This document shows, piece after piece, positions 49,255 through 61,997 of a stretch of DNA of 64,000 nt. Source of the DNA: Allacma fusca (Eukaryota; Arthropoda; Collembola; Symphypleona; Sminthuridae); NCBI GenBank assembly GCA_947179485.1, contig OX359249.1:2728001-2792000 (forward strand), given 5' to 3'. The translations under genes were made by a program, and so were the position numbers. The stretch's first letter is position 1. Each line of letters opens with the position of its first letter. Under the pieces are notes generated by a model. The model did not search any database. It was not told the origin of the DNA and worked only from the letters and a program-made list of their open reading frames with translations.

Positions 49255-49375
49255 CAGTGTACTATTTCTATACGAGCATCCCTAGAAGGAGCTAAATTTA
49301 ATGGAAAATCCCATGCTCTTAAAAGGAGAAATATTTAGATTTTCGTAAACGGGTATGAACTAAATAATAAATTCA
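49255..49375 (+). mobile_element. MITE (CAGTG family), left two thirds
   Basis: TA-CAGTGTACTATTTCTATAC, GAGCATCCCTAGAAGGAGC, CCCATGCTCTTAAAAGGAGA and GTAAACGGGTATGAAC follow the plus consensus closely; the right end is lost in AT-rich sequence. Confidence 0.68.
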
Positions 49376-49772
49376 TGATTTACCTCCCATAGTTAAAATA
49401 GCTACGATTAAGTAAAAATAAAGTAAAGGACATTAGAATTACTTAAAACACCCTCCATGAATTTATTTTGCTGGAATTGTATCGCCAAAAATGTAGAACT
49501 TTGGATTCGTAATTCGTAATAATTAATGATTAACTTAATGATAATATTTATGACTTTCTAAAAACATTGTTCCAAACAATTTGCTTCACATGTTTTGGGA
49601 AAGTTTGTGCACACAAAATTCCTCCACGCATTTTTGATCTATTTGCACAGAATGATAATATATAATAATTATCTTACTGTTGTCGAAAGGAATAATAATA
49701 ATAATTGTGTTTATGTGTGTGGGGCAATGAGCAAGGGAAATGATAGTCTGTACGCTGTATACAATACACCTT

Positions 49773-49954
49773 CAAATGTACTTTTCAAATGCAAGCGTAC
49801 CCCTAAAAAGGCACAATATTCGGTTCTTATAAATTATTGGTATCCTGTAAAATTATGGGAAGACAAATTACATGTGATCAAATGGGATATTTACAATTAT
49901 TTCTGTGGCCCTAGAGATAATGCTGTTAGAAGGAAGTCCCTTGGGAGTACACTA
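49773..49954 (+). mobile_element. MITE (CAGTG family), diverged
   Basis: CAAATGTACTTTTCAAATGC at the left, CCCCTAAAAAGGC, GCCCTAGAGATAATGC and GTCCCTTGGGAGTACACTA at the right. 182 bp. A 134-codon ORF runs through it and is treated as chance. Confidence 0.6.
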
Positions 49955-50093
49955 AACTGCCAGGACTATGAGCACAATTGTCCTTATGTAATTATTTAAA
50001 TCTGCATTAAATATTGAGGAAGAGGAATTAAATGCAGAGAATTAATTGTAGTACGGGTTTTAGGTCCAGAGATCCAAAATTATTTGTATGGTA

Positions 50094-50248
50094 CAAAACT
50101 AGGGAATTTCCTACAGAGCAAAAAATATACGGAGAAATTTCGAGCTTCATATATCTGCTATTACTTAGATACTTCCTTGTAAGAGCCTTCTATTAGATGA
50201 GCCCAGATTCGGTACTTCTAGCGGTGCTCGTGGAGGGATAGTGCACTG
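50094..50248 (-). mobile_element. MITE (CAGTG family)
   Basis: The right end is clear: CTAGCGGTGCTCGTGGAGGG followed by ATAGTGCACTG-TA, preceded by CTTGTAAGAGCC. The left end near 50094 is worn. Confidence 0.62.
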
Positions 50249-50403
50249 TACTTTTGTGATTTAGACACCAACAACAAATCAAAGGAAAGTGAGCGAAATT
50301 ACAGCACTATTACCTGCAGCCATGAGGAGCTCTAGTAAGACAGCACCTTCAACCACGATTTGCATTCAAGCACATTGGCCTTGCCTTGCGAGTTTCTGCT
50401 CCG

Positions 50404-50424
50404 CTCTCTCTCTCTCTCTCTCTC
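50404..50424 (+). repeat. (CT)n microsatellite
   Basis: About ten CT units; no MITE end is visible beside it. Confidence 0.9.
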
Positions 50425-50429
50425 GCTTC

Positions 50430-52590
50430 TTACTCATGTTTGGATTTGATCTGTAATTCGTTCGGACAATGATTGCAAAGGTGTGCAGCTTACCCCAGCG
50501 CCCCATGGCCTAGTCAGCTCTTTAATTAATTTCGTGTATCTTTTGCTCTAATTTATATTTGCATGTGCTCACCAAATGACACTAATCAGACTGCTAACAC
50601 CACAGTTTGATGGCTCGCTCAACTATGTACATGAATGTAATGGGAACCATCATGTGTGTTCCCGTAGCACTACAATTAGAAGATTGCGCAGGGTGAGATC
50701 TCACCTGACCACAGATACGAGATGCAGGCTGTCTGAGGGCAACTCTGGGCCTCATAAGAAGTACTGCCAGTCAGAGATTGGAAAATCCAGCTCCTCGTCA
50801 ACAATTATTATTATTACAATATCTTTTCTTGCTCTTTTATCTCCTCATACAGTCATAATTGTATGGGTTCAGGAATTCAATCCAAACTCGTGATCCATTT
50901 ATTCTCACGCAATCATTTACATGCACATAGGAGCAAATTAGCCAGAATTTACTCCTCTTCAAGCCTTTCCTCGCCCACTGGACTTCAGTCAACGGGGATG
51001 GTCAACGGAGTCTAGTCACAGTAATAGGAATAGCCTTATTATTACTTTTTCAAAGCTCATTGTAATCCAGCCAATAGACTCCCTTCCCCTAAATTTACTG
51101 TAGGACCAATTTTCCTACTATTGAAACAAACCATATTGGGGCAAATATCTATATGTTTGGCAAAATGTAAATACAATGTAATTTTTTCTCCTTGCGATTA
51201 CAAGCGAATTCAATTTTGAAGAGCGGATTTCCGATAGATTTAAGGGCTATTGTGATAAAGCTAGTGACCACTGTTTTAAAATTCCTAATCAACCCTTGCC
51301 AATTTGAGATGAGAATTTCAACTGAGAATTTCAGCACGGAGAAATTATGTATCTATTGGCATTTCCTTGGATTGTCGTGGTTGAGATTGAATGGTAAATA
51401 GTCGGAGAGGGGAGTCTTCCTGAGTAACATAATATACATGATTTTAATTTGAAGAGCCAGGAGCTGGTCCACCCCTCCCGAGACTTTGAAATTACTAAGT
51501 CAAGGTCTCGGCATTTCCTTTCCAGTTTTGCCAGCTATATTCCAGCTCCCTTCAACATAAATCAACCAGGCACCACTTCACTTGCTCCTACTCCGCTCTC
51601 AAAAGGACTGAGTGGATTTGCATACAACTAGATACATAGATATGTAAACACCACTGCTGTGTACAGTGTCATATGTGCAATGTAAAGAGTGTGATGCAAA
51701 GTGTAATGATATAGCTCCATGCAATTACTATCAAAGTCGTAGAAATGTTACAAATGTTGTTTAAAAAACTTGAGATTGCATCTACGCCTGCACATAATGG
51801 GATGAGGTAACCGAGACATCTCATACTGCATGGACACCTACTGCTTCCTTCAATTTCATCCCTGCTTTGTTCTTCCATGTTTACTGTGGACAACAACAAA
51901 CCCAACGCAACTTAATTCTTCTTCAAGGAGCGAGAAGCAAAACAATCTAGAAAATCAAAACCAAGTCAATTAGAGAAAAAAAAAGAAATACAGAGACATA
52001 TAATTGAAAAAGTAACAATGAAGATTCAAGTCTGTAAACAATTTCAAACCTGACGAAAACCAAAAAATATCAAATAGCAAATGAACTAATCAAAAATGGA
52101 AAAGTGGTAAATTTGAGTAAATAAAAATATCAAAGCTGACACACAAGTAATAAAGAGTCATTGAATAAAATTACTGCCAAAAAAGGTAAATCTGATAAAA
52201 CAATAGCATGAGAAAATGCCCAAAATCTGAACAAATATAAGAACTGATGCTAAATACGATCAAAGAGCACGTAGATATTGCATCTATCTCAACACAAAAA
52301 CCAAAGCAAAATACAGCACTACGGAGATTATGGACAGCTGTGCAGACCACTGGTAGTAAATCGTGGTTGAGGAGAAATGGACTCCGTGGGACGAGCCAGA
52401 TCTTGCGAGGGGCAAGTTTTGGAAGTGGATATTTGGAAATAATTGACATTATTTGTGCATTGGAATGTAAATATCTACTTGAAAAACGGAATCCTTGATT
52501 CATGAGAGTAATTAATGGAAGAGTCAAGTGACGGGGTCTTCCCTTCCTTCTTCTAGACACAGTTGACTGGTTGACTCCATTGTCCATGCG
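50430..52590. other. No gene or repeat recognised
   Basis: AT-rich sequence, including a very A-rich plus strand at 51950-52200. No supported feature. Confidence 0.45.
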
Positions 52591-52597
52591 ATTCCAT

Positions 52598-52742
52598 ACT
52601 CACAGACCTCTCCTTCTCTTCTCGAAAGCACATTGTAATTCCACAGGAGGAAAAATAATTGGACGCATTCACCTCTACCACAATCCTATTAAAAGGAAAA
52701 TGTTGCTCCTCTGAAGGGTGCTCGGCCAGAGACAGGACACTG
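52598..52742 (-). mobile_element. MITE (CAGTG family), shortened
   Basis: TTGGACGCATTCACCTCTAC and CACAATCCTATTAAAAGGAA form the minus core, then GGGTGCTCGGCCAGAGACAG leads to GACACTG-TA. About 145 bp; the left end is worn. Confidence 0.62.
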
Positions 52743-53976
52743 TAAATAGTAGCAGTTGCGTCGGATCCTGTAAATATCATCCTCCTCTGTATTTCCCATA
52801 ACAGATGTGACTCTGAGGATTGAGTTTGTGTGTTAGACTGCGTTTTGGGAATGAAGGAGCACTAAGTGCTTGTAAAATGTGTAGGTAACATAGAAGTTGA
52901 CTGTAGTTATGTTATGAGAGAGAAAGAGTAAAACCGATCGAGATTCCGAAACAAGGCAATAAATTACAAGATTGGTCACCTGCCATCTCCATTTCTAGTT
53001 CACGGGGCAACTTCTCATGCTCCTCTTGACTTGACTTCGTTCGGCCTCCATGCCGAGATCCATTCTCAATCCATCCAATTCCAACAATTATCTACCTATG
53101 AGCCCGTTCAATCTGCATCTGCACCCTTTATTACGAAGGTGTAGTAACGTCCCTAGACCTCTCTTATAATTATGTCTGTACACCATCCTATACGAGGAGT
53201 ACTCTGTGTAGCTCCGAAAAAGTCAACCCGCACATGCAAAACATGTCAAATATCAAAGTGACAGCTTGAGCAGAGCCAGCTATGTGAGGACTGACTGGGG
53301 CCTGGGACTCTCCTTTCGTAGCGTGTTTTGTCACTTGTAGAGTCAGAGTCACGTGGGCCCAGTGCTATAATATATATAACTTGTTCTGTCTCTTTCTCAA
53401 GTTTCACAATTTAATAGCAAAATGACATTACGGCAATTACTTGTCAGCAAAGCTGTTACGGATCTCAACAGGCTTGGTCTGGGCTTGCTCTGATTTTTTT
53501 TAAATAACAATAATAATTTGATTTTTTTTTTAAATAATCATTTAATTTGTTTGAGCTCGCTACAGTTTTACGCCGACATACTGTGAAAGTCTTCCCTTAA
53601 TTACGCAAGCTTTCAGCACTCTGAGATCTTGTTTTGAGGCAAACTACAGTATACCCCTGCGATAAGAGTAACAAGACAGGGCTAATATTAGGCTTGCCCT
53701 TTCTGTCACAATCATCACTGCAAACAAGTCACTTCTACTACTGGTCAAGTAATTGGGAGAAATTGGAGAGGGGATAATAATCCCATATCGTGTCACAAAA
53801 TAAATGGGATATGAGTAAATACTTTTATTGTTTCTATTTATGTATGGGACAAGGGCTGTCATTGCTTTTGCTCCTTGTCAGCTCTGGTCCCATTTCTAAT
53901 TATTTCAGTCCCATCGGATTCCTTTGCAGTCGCATTGCTTGAGCATGGCCGTGCCTTAAAAGCCACATTTTTTTTA

Positions 53977-54105
53977 CAGTGGACTATCTATTTATATAAG
54001 ATGGCTATAAAAAATAAAAGAAATCGACTCCTATAATAACAAGCTCTCACGAGAGGAACAATTAATATCATTGTAGTAAATGACATTGGGCTCCCATGAG
54101 CGAGC
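53977..54105 (+). mobile_element. MITE (CAGTG family), left two thirds
   Basis: TA-CAGTGGACTATCTATTTAT, then AAGCTCTCACGAGAGGAACA and the plus core (ATTAATATCATTGTAGTAAA). The right end is not found. Confidence 0.58.
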
Positions 54106-55210
54106 CCCTTTGGAGAAAATGCCCTTCCAACGGGCTCTTCCATTGGCATAGTCAACTGTCTGATGATCTCTATGATGACGTTGTAGACAGCATCCTTATT
54201 TTTATAGGACGACTTTCGTGGTGAGGACGACGTCGGAAAAAAAGAGCAGAAAAATAGAAATAAATAAATAATTAATCTTGAGGTTCGTGACAAAAATAAT
54301 TCCTTTACATCTTCATTGAGCGTTAATTGAGGCAGGGACAAGACGGAGCCTCAGCCCAGGAGAGTGGTGTTGATGGTGTTAAGAAGTTAGATGGTGACTC
54401 AGTCCTGGCCTGGACGAGCGAATGGTCCGTGATTGCTGTTATTATAGATAATTATATTAGGGGAGAGAAGTATTGAGAGGCAGAGAGGCTGCTGTGAAGA
54501 TGTTGAAGGAGTGAGTTGGACGGAGGGGAAAAAAAGGTGAGAGCGGAAGAGGCAAAGGTGTGTTTCTGCTCCTGTCTCAGCATGGACTGAGTGTAATTAA
54601 AAGTATGGAGTGAGTGCCGGGTGCGGGTCATAAAGAATGCAAAGGCGGATTTGTTAAATGGTTTGATGCATGGATTTCCTTTAGATTGATTTCGATGGAC
54701 AGAGGTTTGTTCAAAGTCTGAGCACGTCTGGGGAAGACATAGCTACCAGAGAGGAATAATACTTAATGCTCAATGAATGTGTGTGTAGGAGCAGAGGTGA
54801 GTGGAGAGGAGAATGTGAACTGCTCCTGTAAACCAAGGTGGGGTTTGAGCCAGAGACAATTTATGACCACTTGATCCCCTCCGTCCACTGCACAGGGGTC
54901 AATGGGAATCTCAAAAATAAATTACAATAGATACAAGTTAGGTAACTCCTACCATTTCATTTGCATCTTCTCCCAATCCTTCAATCCCCATCATATTTCA
55001 AACAACGAGAACAAATAACCACCATCCATCAATCAAGTTTGAGGATTTAAAAATACAATTTATATTATGCAGTCGTCCGAGTGCAGTACAGTGTGCTCTT
55101 CCCGTACCATACCCCACCATTCCAACACCATCCTCACCACATCAGCCCAGTCCTTTCTCACAACTTACTTCCAATCCCAATCCTAATTGCTGGCCTTACA
55201 ACATAGCATA

Positions 55211-55395
55211 TGAATTGACTTCTCCTTATAACTGACCCATTTATAAAAAAAGAATTTCTCACAGTAGGAACTCAAATGTTAGAAGACATTCCCGTTCCTC
55301 ACAAAGTTAGTTTCTCTGCAGTTGTGACTCCCTTCTCATTTAAAAGCAAAAATGTTGCTTCTTCCAGGGATGCTCTTATAGGGAGGGAGCGACTG
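55211..55395 (-). mobile_element. MITE (CAGTG family)
   Basis: TTGACTTCTCCTTATAACTG at the left, core CATTCCCGTTCCTCACAAAG, and GGGATGCTCTTATAGGGAGG followed by GAGCGACTG-TA at the right. 185 bp. Confidence 0.7.
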
Positions 55396-56208
55396 TAGTA
55401 AAAAAAAATCCCTTGGAATCCCTCAGCTCCATTCCAGATGTCCTTATACATACTCGGCAGGATAAATTGTCTCACACGGGAAATGTTACATAAACCAGCC
55501 ATTAATTAAGATGTCGTCCCGTATGCCAACAACCCTCAGTTTGTTTTCCTTTAACTCTACAAATATTATTGTCGCAATCATGTCTTCCCAACCTTTCCTC
55601 CTCCTAAATCCACCTCACCTCCTCACGCGTCCATGACAGCCCGACTGTCATAAATCAGAGCCTCAAGTCCATTCTTGAGCATACATTAGTGGCGTAATCG
55701 TTCCCAGCCACAGGTAACACATTCCTTCTAGCACGAGAGCCCTAAAAGGGTCAGCACAAGTCTTTCCGTAACATTCATTGACCCAGGAGAGTCATTGGAC
55801 CCCTGATACAATATCCCACTTGTGTCTTACATACAGTCACCTCCTGGTGGAAGGGACTCTGGGGGCCAGACCATTGTACAAAAACAAATGGTAAAAAAGA
55901 GCATTGTAGTGTCCTCCAACGATTTGTTGACACAAAGGAGCTTTTAAATTTAATTAATTTAAATGGTACAGGTGTTTTTCTATTACCAGAGCCATCCATT
56001 ACAACCAGATCGGACTTCACATAGGAATACTGATATGGAGAGGCAATGGCTTCAGATACGATGAGCCAATGTAAATTGAAGTGTGACGGGAATGGGAATG
56101 GAGTGATAAATAATAAATGGCACCAGTTATAGGTACTCAATAGGGGAAAGGAAATTGAAAAAGAAAATAAGAGCCAATCTTAAGCACGTCAGTCTCTGAT
56201 AAGCTCTA

Positions 56209-56386
56209 CAGTGCACTCGGACTGTGGGAGATTCCCTATAAGCAGGAACATATGGGGCTCTCTCCTAATGAACAACTCTTAAAAAAAAAATATGAGCATG
56301 TTTAAAAACAAGGGGATTTTTTTCCCCTGAGGCTCAAAGACCGACCCTGCTCCTTCAATGAAGGCCCTTATGCCAAACGTACACTG
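56209..56386. mobile_element. MITE (CAGTG family), ends kept, interior diverged
   Basis: TA-CAGTGCACTCGGACTGTGG at the left and AACGTACACTG-TA at the right, 178 bp. The typical core cannot be found, so this may be a sister subfamily. It holds a palindromic run of A/T and a GGGGATTTTTTTCCCC hairpin. Confidence 0.62.
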
Positions 56387-57046
56387 TATCTCAAGAGTAA
56401 TTATAATATTTGCATTTTATTATCATTGCCTCTCATTATATGGCATTTGGAAGATTAGTGAAGAGAGTGGTTGTGAGGCAATAAGGATACGAGGGACGGA
56501 GAATATCCAATGATACTTGTAAATTAAAAGATTTCCCTAAAAATTTGTAAAAGTCCAAATGAAGGTTCTTTAATTACTTTGGCTGGGACTGCTCCAAGCG
56601 GAGTTACTAATAGGGATGCCCCGACGTTGACACAACCTGTCACCAGATGAGAATGCCTAAATTTATGGGAAAGATAGAAGGAATCCATTTGACATGACAG
56701 AAGGGGGAAGACTGGGGAGAAGAGGCAATTGAATAAATTTAATTAGGAAAGGTGTGCATGTAAACAAATGTAAGAATGTAAATGGCGAGGAAGAGTGGAA
56801 TCGTAAACTGTTGGGGCTTTAGTGAAGCAATAACAGTCCTCGTAATGGTTACTGTTATGCGTTTGAGCTTCTGTGATGCCTTGTGTTGGCTATGGGGATC
56901 CGTTATTAATGAGGTCTGGCCCCATCTCCTTCCCACGTCTTCACAAGCATTCATAAATACTGTCGGGAATCATCTTCAGTACTTTAAAGCCCAAAACAAT
57001 CCCAAAGCTGACTCACTAAAAGGATGATTGGGTTCCCTAATAATTA

Positions 57047-57241
57047 CAGTGCACACTCTCTGTCAGAGCATCCCTCAAAGGAACACAATTTGCTCTTGCA
57101 ATGAATTCCTCTCAAATTCCAAGTTCCTAGGGAGAAAAATTAACATTATTGGGTGAAACATTCGGAATGCCCTAAAATATGTCCGCCCTTCTAAAGAGAC
57201 GAAGCTCTTGCAAGTCTGTCTCTCACAGAGTGAGTCCACTG
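57047..57241 (+). mobile_element. MITE (CAGTG family), both ends
   Basis: TA-CAGTGCACACTCTCTGTCA at the left, plus core (GAGAAAAATTAACATTATTG), CTCTTGCAAGTCTG and GAGTGAGTCCACTG at the right. 195 bp. Confidence 0.83.
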
Positions 57242-57313
57242 TCCGTTCTCAATGTTTCGGAACTCAGTCAGTGATTGGCCAGCTTCTTTTTGTTTTGCAT
57301 ACACAATTAATTG

Positions 57314-57510
57314 ATAAAGTATCTACTCCTGCTGTAAGAGACTCTCTCAGAAGAGGAGTTAAATTTGGCTGGGACATGAGCACATTTCCCTTGAACACAA
57401 TGCTAATTTTTAATTACTCCCTCTATTTACTGCTCCTTGCAATAGCTGGTGTAATCATTACATGCGCCACATTTGCTCCTTGTATGGGTACTCTGATAAA
57501 GAGTGGACTG
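57314..57510 (-). mobile_element. MITE (CAGTG family), inverted neighbour of the previous copy
   Basis: AAGTATCTACTCCTGCTGTA at the left, CACAATGCTAATTTTTAATT as core, CCACATTTGCTCCTTGTATG, and AAGAGTGGACTG-TA at the right. It lies 72 bp from the copy at 57047 in opposite orientation. Confidence 0.75.
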
Positions 57511-57519
57511 TATGAGATG

Positions 57520-60500
57520 AGATGTGAGGGGATGCTCCACACACGCATCCCGAAGAGGTGGGTAGGCGTGAGTTGTGTAAACAAACAAGTCCCAGTGACT
57601 CTTCTCCGTCGTGACCGAGTGATGTGTGAGAGAAATTAAATCATTTTTCATAAATTCCATATGAAGCCCTCACTTGATTTCCTTTTCGTGGCTCACGGGC
57701 TTTGGAGGATTGTAATTAGGGAGCTATAGAAGACTTTCAAGAATTATTATGAGCATCATGTAGTAGTGATTTTATTCGTTGAGAGGAGGCTAAAGAAGCC
57801 TTGAGAGATGCTTCGTATGCAGGGAGGATTGCATGGGAAGAGTTATAGACTTTGAGAGAGAAAGGGACTACAGTGGAAAGGCTGGTCAATTGCTCCTACG
57901 ATGAGGACTGGGAGGTGAGAGTTGTGAAGATAATAGCTTTATTATAGTCTTCCACTGAGGCCTTAGCCAACTGTACGCGCGTGACTTGTGTCATCCCAAA
58001 TCCAAATATGCATTTCATAGAGCGCCTTTTCCCACACAAAATTTCTCTTCACACCATCCGGATAACATTCGCTCTTCTTCTTCTTCTTCTTCTTCTTCTT
58101 CGTCTTCTTCTTCTTCTGTAATCTCCGTGTATTATTATTACCGTACCCACGGCCTCTTTCTCTCGAAACTTTTTCCTAGTGTAAGATTTATGTACAAGTG
58201 AATTATTACCGTAAGGTTCCTCATCAATAAAAATTCTCTTGTCGGTGAAGATCCCTGAGTAACTCTTGCCTTGGATTTTTACAGAGCCATAGACTGGTTT
58301 ACAAACAACCTCCTAATAGTCACATCTGCTCATCCTCCAATTAAGTATAGGAAGACGTATGCGAAAATCTGTTTTTTATATGGAATACGTCCCTTTTGGC
58401 AAACTCCAAGTACATTGTGTCAGTTGGGAAATAAATTATTTACTGCTCTTCTTCTTGTTCTAAATACAACTGGTTCATCCAAAAATGGGATTTTGGATGT
58501 CTGGCTTTCAAAAGCTACAAATTCGAGTCAAATTCAATCTTGCGGAAACTCAAGGAAAGGCAACCGCAGGAAACATAGCTGAGGGTAACCTTCGACATCT
58601 TTAGACCTTGATGTTTGTTTGCACTGTACATTGTCATGATTTGAGTTTTGCATAGTAATTACTCCAAATAATTATAATAAATGAGCTCGTTGACGCTACT
58701 TCGTCTCATTCCGGACTTCCTACAGTTATTTTAGTAATGTACAGTGTTTGTATATGCTCGGGCTATGGGAGCAGTTTCTCCATGGGAGGCATGACGCTTT
58801 TTCATATTTTCATCACACTGTCAATTTTTCTCCTTGTAATAACCAATGTATGCATGTATGTAGATACATATCAGGAGTTACAATCTGCCCCTTTTCGAGG
58901 TGATTTTATTTACAGAGATAGAGAGTGCTCTGTATGTTTTTTCGACTGTCAAAATTACAGACTACCGTGTAAGTCGTCGGGATGTAGCACCCTTCAATTT
59001 TTATGACGTAATTACTTGGGTCAATTACGACATTTCATAGTTCCGATGGTTCAATGGATGCGAAATCTCGATGGGAACTCACTAGTAATTTAGCTTACTC
59101 AATAAAAGACTTATTGAGAGCGTATTACAAAACTGTAGGACCTTATTAAAATAAACTTAACTGTTCTCGCTACACAATGGGGATCAATTCTGAGAAGATC
59201 CTCTTTCATATCAGTTGTTTCCTCATATGTAGTAATGACATATGTATATCATGAAATGTACTGAAGCTGAAGTATTTCTCAATTACTTGAAAGTTCCTGT
59301 TCTAAGAATGTTCCCCACGACGTCCAGTTTAATGTTTCAAATGCCCCTGCTCCTCCTCGGACCAATCATAATAGCAGCTGGGAAGTGAAAGCAGGATTCT
59401 CTATTCACACAAGATGCTAAAAAAAATCAGGATTTTTGTTTGAACTCTAGAGACACGGTTTGCCATAATTATCTTTAAAATTTCAGAATTATAATATGAC
59501 GAAGCTCTTGAGGCTGATTAGCACTTGCTGACACGTTCGGCACCCCATCAGTAATAATTATTTATTTGTGGGGGAATGCCAAGGTGACAGATTTTCAAAA
59601 TTTCGGGTTTCAGCTTCAAGAGAGCATTCTCTGTTTTTGTATGGATTGGAGTCTAACGCTGCTGGATATACGCAAGCATATGTGCATTATGAGGCTATCA
59701 TTGTCATGTTTGAGCTGAGATGGGTCTTGAAGAATTTTTTGGTGGACAATAGCAAGTGAATCCAGAATTTGAACCCATACCTCGGGTTGTTTGAGGGTGA
59801 TGGAGCCGAGTTTTATTATTTGTGAAACTTGTGGAGTAAGAAATAATAAGTGACGTGCATAACCATAAAACGGAGCCTAATAATACCTGGAAATTGACAG
59901 TAATTACTAACGTAATATTTTAACAACAATCGTAATTCCCCTTTACTGCATGTAATGGCGAAATCCAAAATTGTGAGTAAAAATGGAAGGGGGAAAAAAT
60001 AAAGAGGGACTTGTGCGTATATAGAAAAAGGGAATTAGCTGAGAGGTGTGTGTAACTCCCATAATGTGTTGTGGAGGCCATAAAATGAGCATTTACTTCC
60101 CTCTGCTAAAAGTGTAATGACGGGTTCCCCCTCCATTGACCATGTAAACCAGTGTCTCTGGGCAGAGCGATAAATAAAGGGGGAAATTGCGAGGGGAAAA
60201 AAAGTCTGTGTAGGTAAACATTGGGATCGGTATGGTCGTGATGTAAAAATAAAAGGTACTTTAGTTGTAAACATAATGTTTTGTCAGGGATTCTCATTGT
60301 TGGAAGTCGTCAGGGAAATACTCTCCATTGTTTTTCAATTTTATTCCCTTTTTTTTGCGTGTGCCAACAACGTGCCCTGTTTTGGGTGCACTTTTAATAA
60401 AGCCTCGTAAAAAAAAAATTCCCAACCATATTTGATGCACGCTCAGCCCCAGAAATGTCTGTTTGTTGTGGGGATAAAGGAGCAATAGCTCGTGTCCGTA

Positions 60501-60820
60501 TTTACTCCGCGTGCTTGGCATCCTTCGTTGAGCTTTTTTTTTCCCCCCACCTCTGTCAATACTTGAGAGACTACAAGCTTTGTACACATAATACACGTCA
60601 TTCAGAGCCTCTTTCAGTCCTTTGGCTCAAGTGTTAAGAAACTAGCAAAATGCCAATTTGTCTCACACCAAAGCGAACGGACTAAATTACTGCAAATTAT
60701 CCTTCCCTTTCTCACAAGCACTCCAACACACGGACGTACATACGCATCCCTCTGCCCAGACAGCGCTTCTGTGTGGATAGCCCATTATTACTGGGATGTA
60801 GGAGCGTGCATATAATTATT
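57520..60820. other. No gene recognised; only the (CTT)n tract
   Basis: A 3.3-kb stretch in which ORFs are all under about 105 codons and do not resemble known proteins. No full MITE copy was found. Confidence 0.45.
58072..58117 (+). repeat. (CTT)n microsatellite
   Basis: About 15 CTT units with one CGT interruption. The Ser-run ORF across it is an artefact. Confidence 0.95.
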
Positions 60821-60833
60821 ATATACAGACACA

Positions 60834-61022
60834 CAGTCCGAGCACCCTGGAAGAGCAGCTCTAAAAGGAGTTCAAAATCTGACTCTTAACCCTTAAGATT
60901 GCATGCTCTTGTAAGGAGAACAAAATTGGAATTGGGGTGTACTGGGAAAGTCTCCAAATATTTTTCCTTCCACAGAGAACTTGCTTACGAAATGGATGGG
61001 AACCAATAGCGAGAGTCCACTG
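60834..61022 (+). mobile_element. MITE (CAGTG family), both ends
   Basis: CAGTCCGAGCACCCTGGAAG at the left, GACTCTTAACCCTTAAGATT, GCATGCTCTTGTAAGGAGAA, CTCCAAATATTTTTCC and ATAGCGAGAGTCCACTG-TA at the right. 189 bp; it preserves the left third better than most copies. Confidence 0.83.
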
Positions 61023-61849
61023 TACCAGAGCCCATGCGTTCCCCTCAACTCCTGTTCTTGGAATCAATCAGTGTTGTAAAGCGATACAGAGGTTTTTTTT
61101 TTTATATTTCACATTTCAACAGGTGTATGTAATAATAATGGAGACAAAGGTGTTGAAACGTCAATAGTGCCAATAATATTTCACTCATTTCTCCCAACAT
61201 GGTTTAAAAGGGTCAGGACTTTTCCACCCCAAAAAAAAATCCAAATCCACGAATAAATTAGTTTTTGGAGGTTTGAGCTTTTTGAGCCGCGTTGGGAATT
61301 CGATTAGAAATCGACAAATGGCTAATCATGTTTGGTGTGCAGATGTTGAGGTGCTTTGAAAGTCCATAAATTACTACCGTCTCACTTCTTGAACAGGTTT
61401 CAACGGTTGTCAGGCAGCGTCCGTTCTCTCCTCATCTTATGAAATCTTATATTTATTCGTCAATAAACGACTCTTCATGCAGACAAGGGGAATTGTTAGT
61501 GTGCCCGTTTCCAAGCAATCATATTTCAAATAATCTTAACCTCCACCCGCTGCTACACCGTCAAGCTCCAATTTATTTTCCACTGATTTCAAATTTTACT
61601 GAGACAATATATTTCCCTCCTGTAAAAATGCTTGTAACAATTTCCCGTTTTTTTTTTCTAACTAGACTTTAAATCCTACAAGATGCTCTACCACGTTTTT
61701 CTCTCTGTCAAAATTATTACAATAAATTCTTACTGCTTGAGATCCTGAAAATTTTTCGCATGTTATTACTGCACTGGGACTACTGCACTATTTACAATTT
61801 TCAAAACAATTCTAGCACTGAAATGCTTATTTGTTTTATTTTTTTCCCC

Positions 61850-61997
61850 GGTTGGAATAAATTGGTGTAATAAATTATGGACAATTCCGGGCATTTACAT
61901 TTAACCCAATGATTTTGTCTCCTCATGAGAGGATTTCATTAGGAGAGTCAAATTTTGGAGATTTTAGGGGTGCTCTAGACAAGGGGAGGGCACAATG
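61850..61997 (-). mobile_element. MITE (CAGTG family), left end lost
   Basis: CTCCTCATGAGAGG, AGGAGAGTCAAATTTTGGAG, TTTTAGGGGTGCTCTAGAC and GGAGGGCACAATG form a clear minus-oriented terminal half. Upstream core traces extend to about 61850. Confidence 0.58.

Noticed and set aside
57986-58201. ORF with a poly-Ser run
   Set aside because: A translation of the (CTT)n microsatellite.
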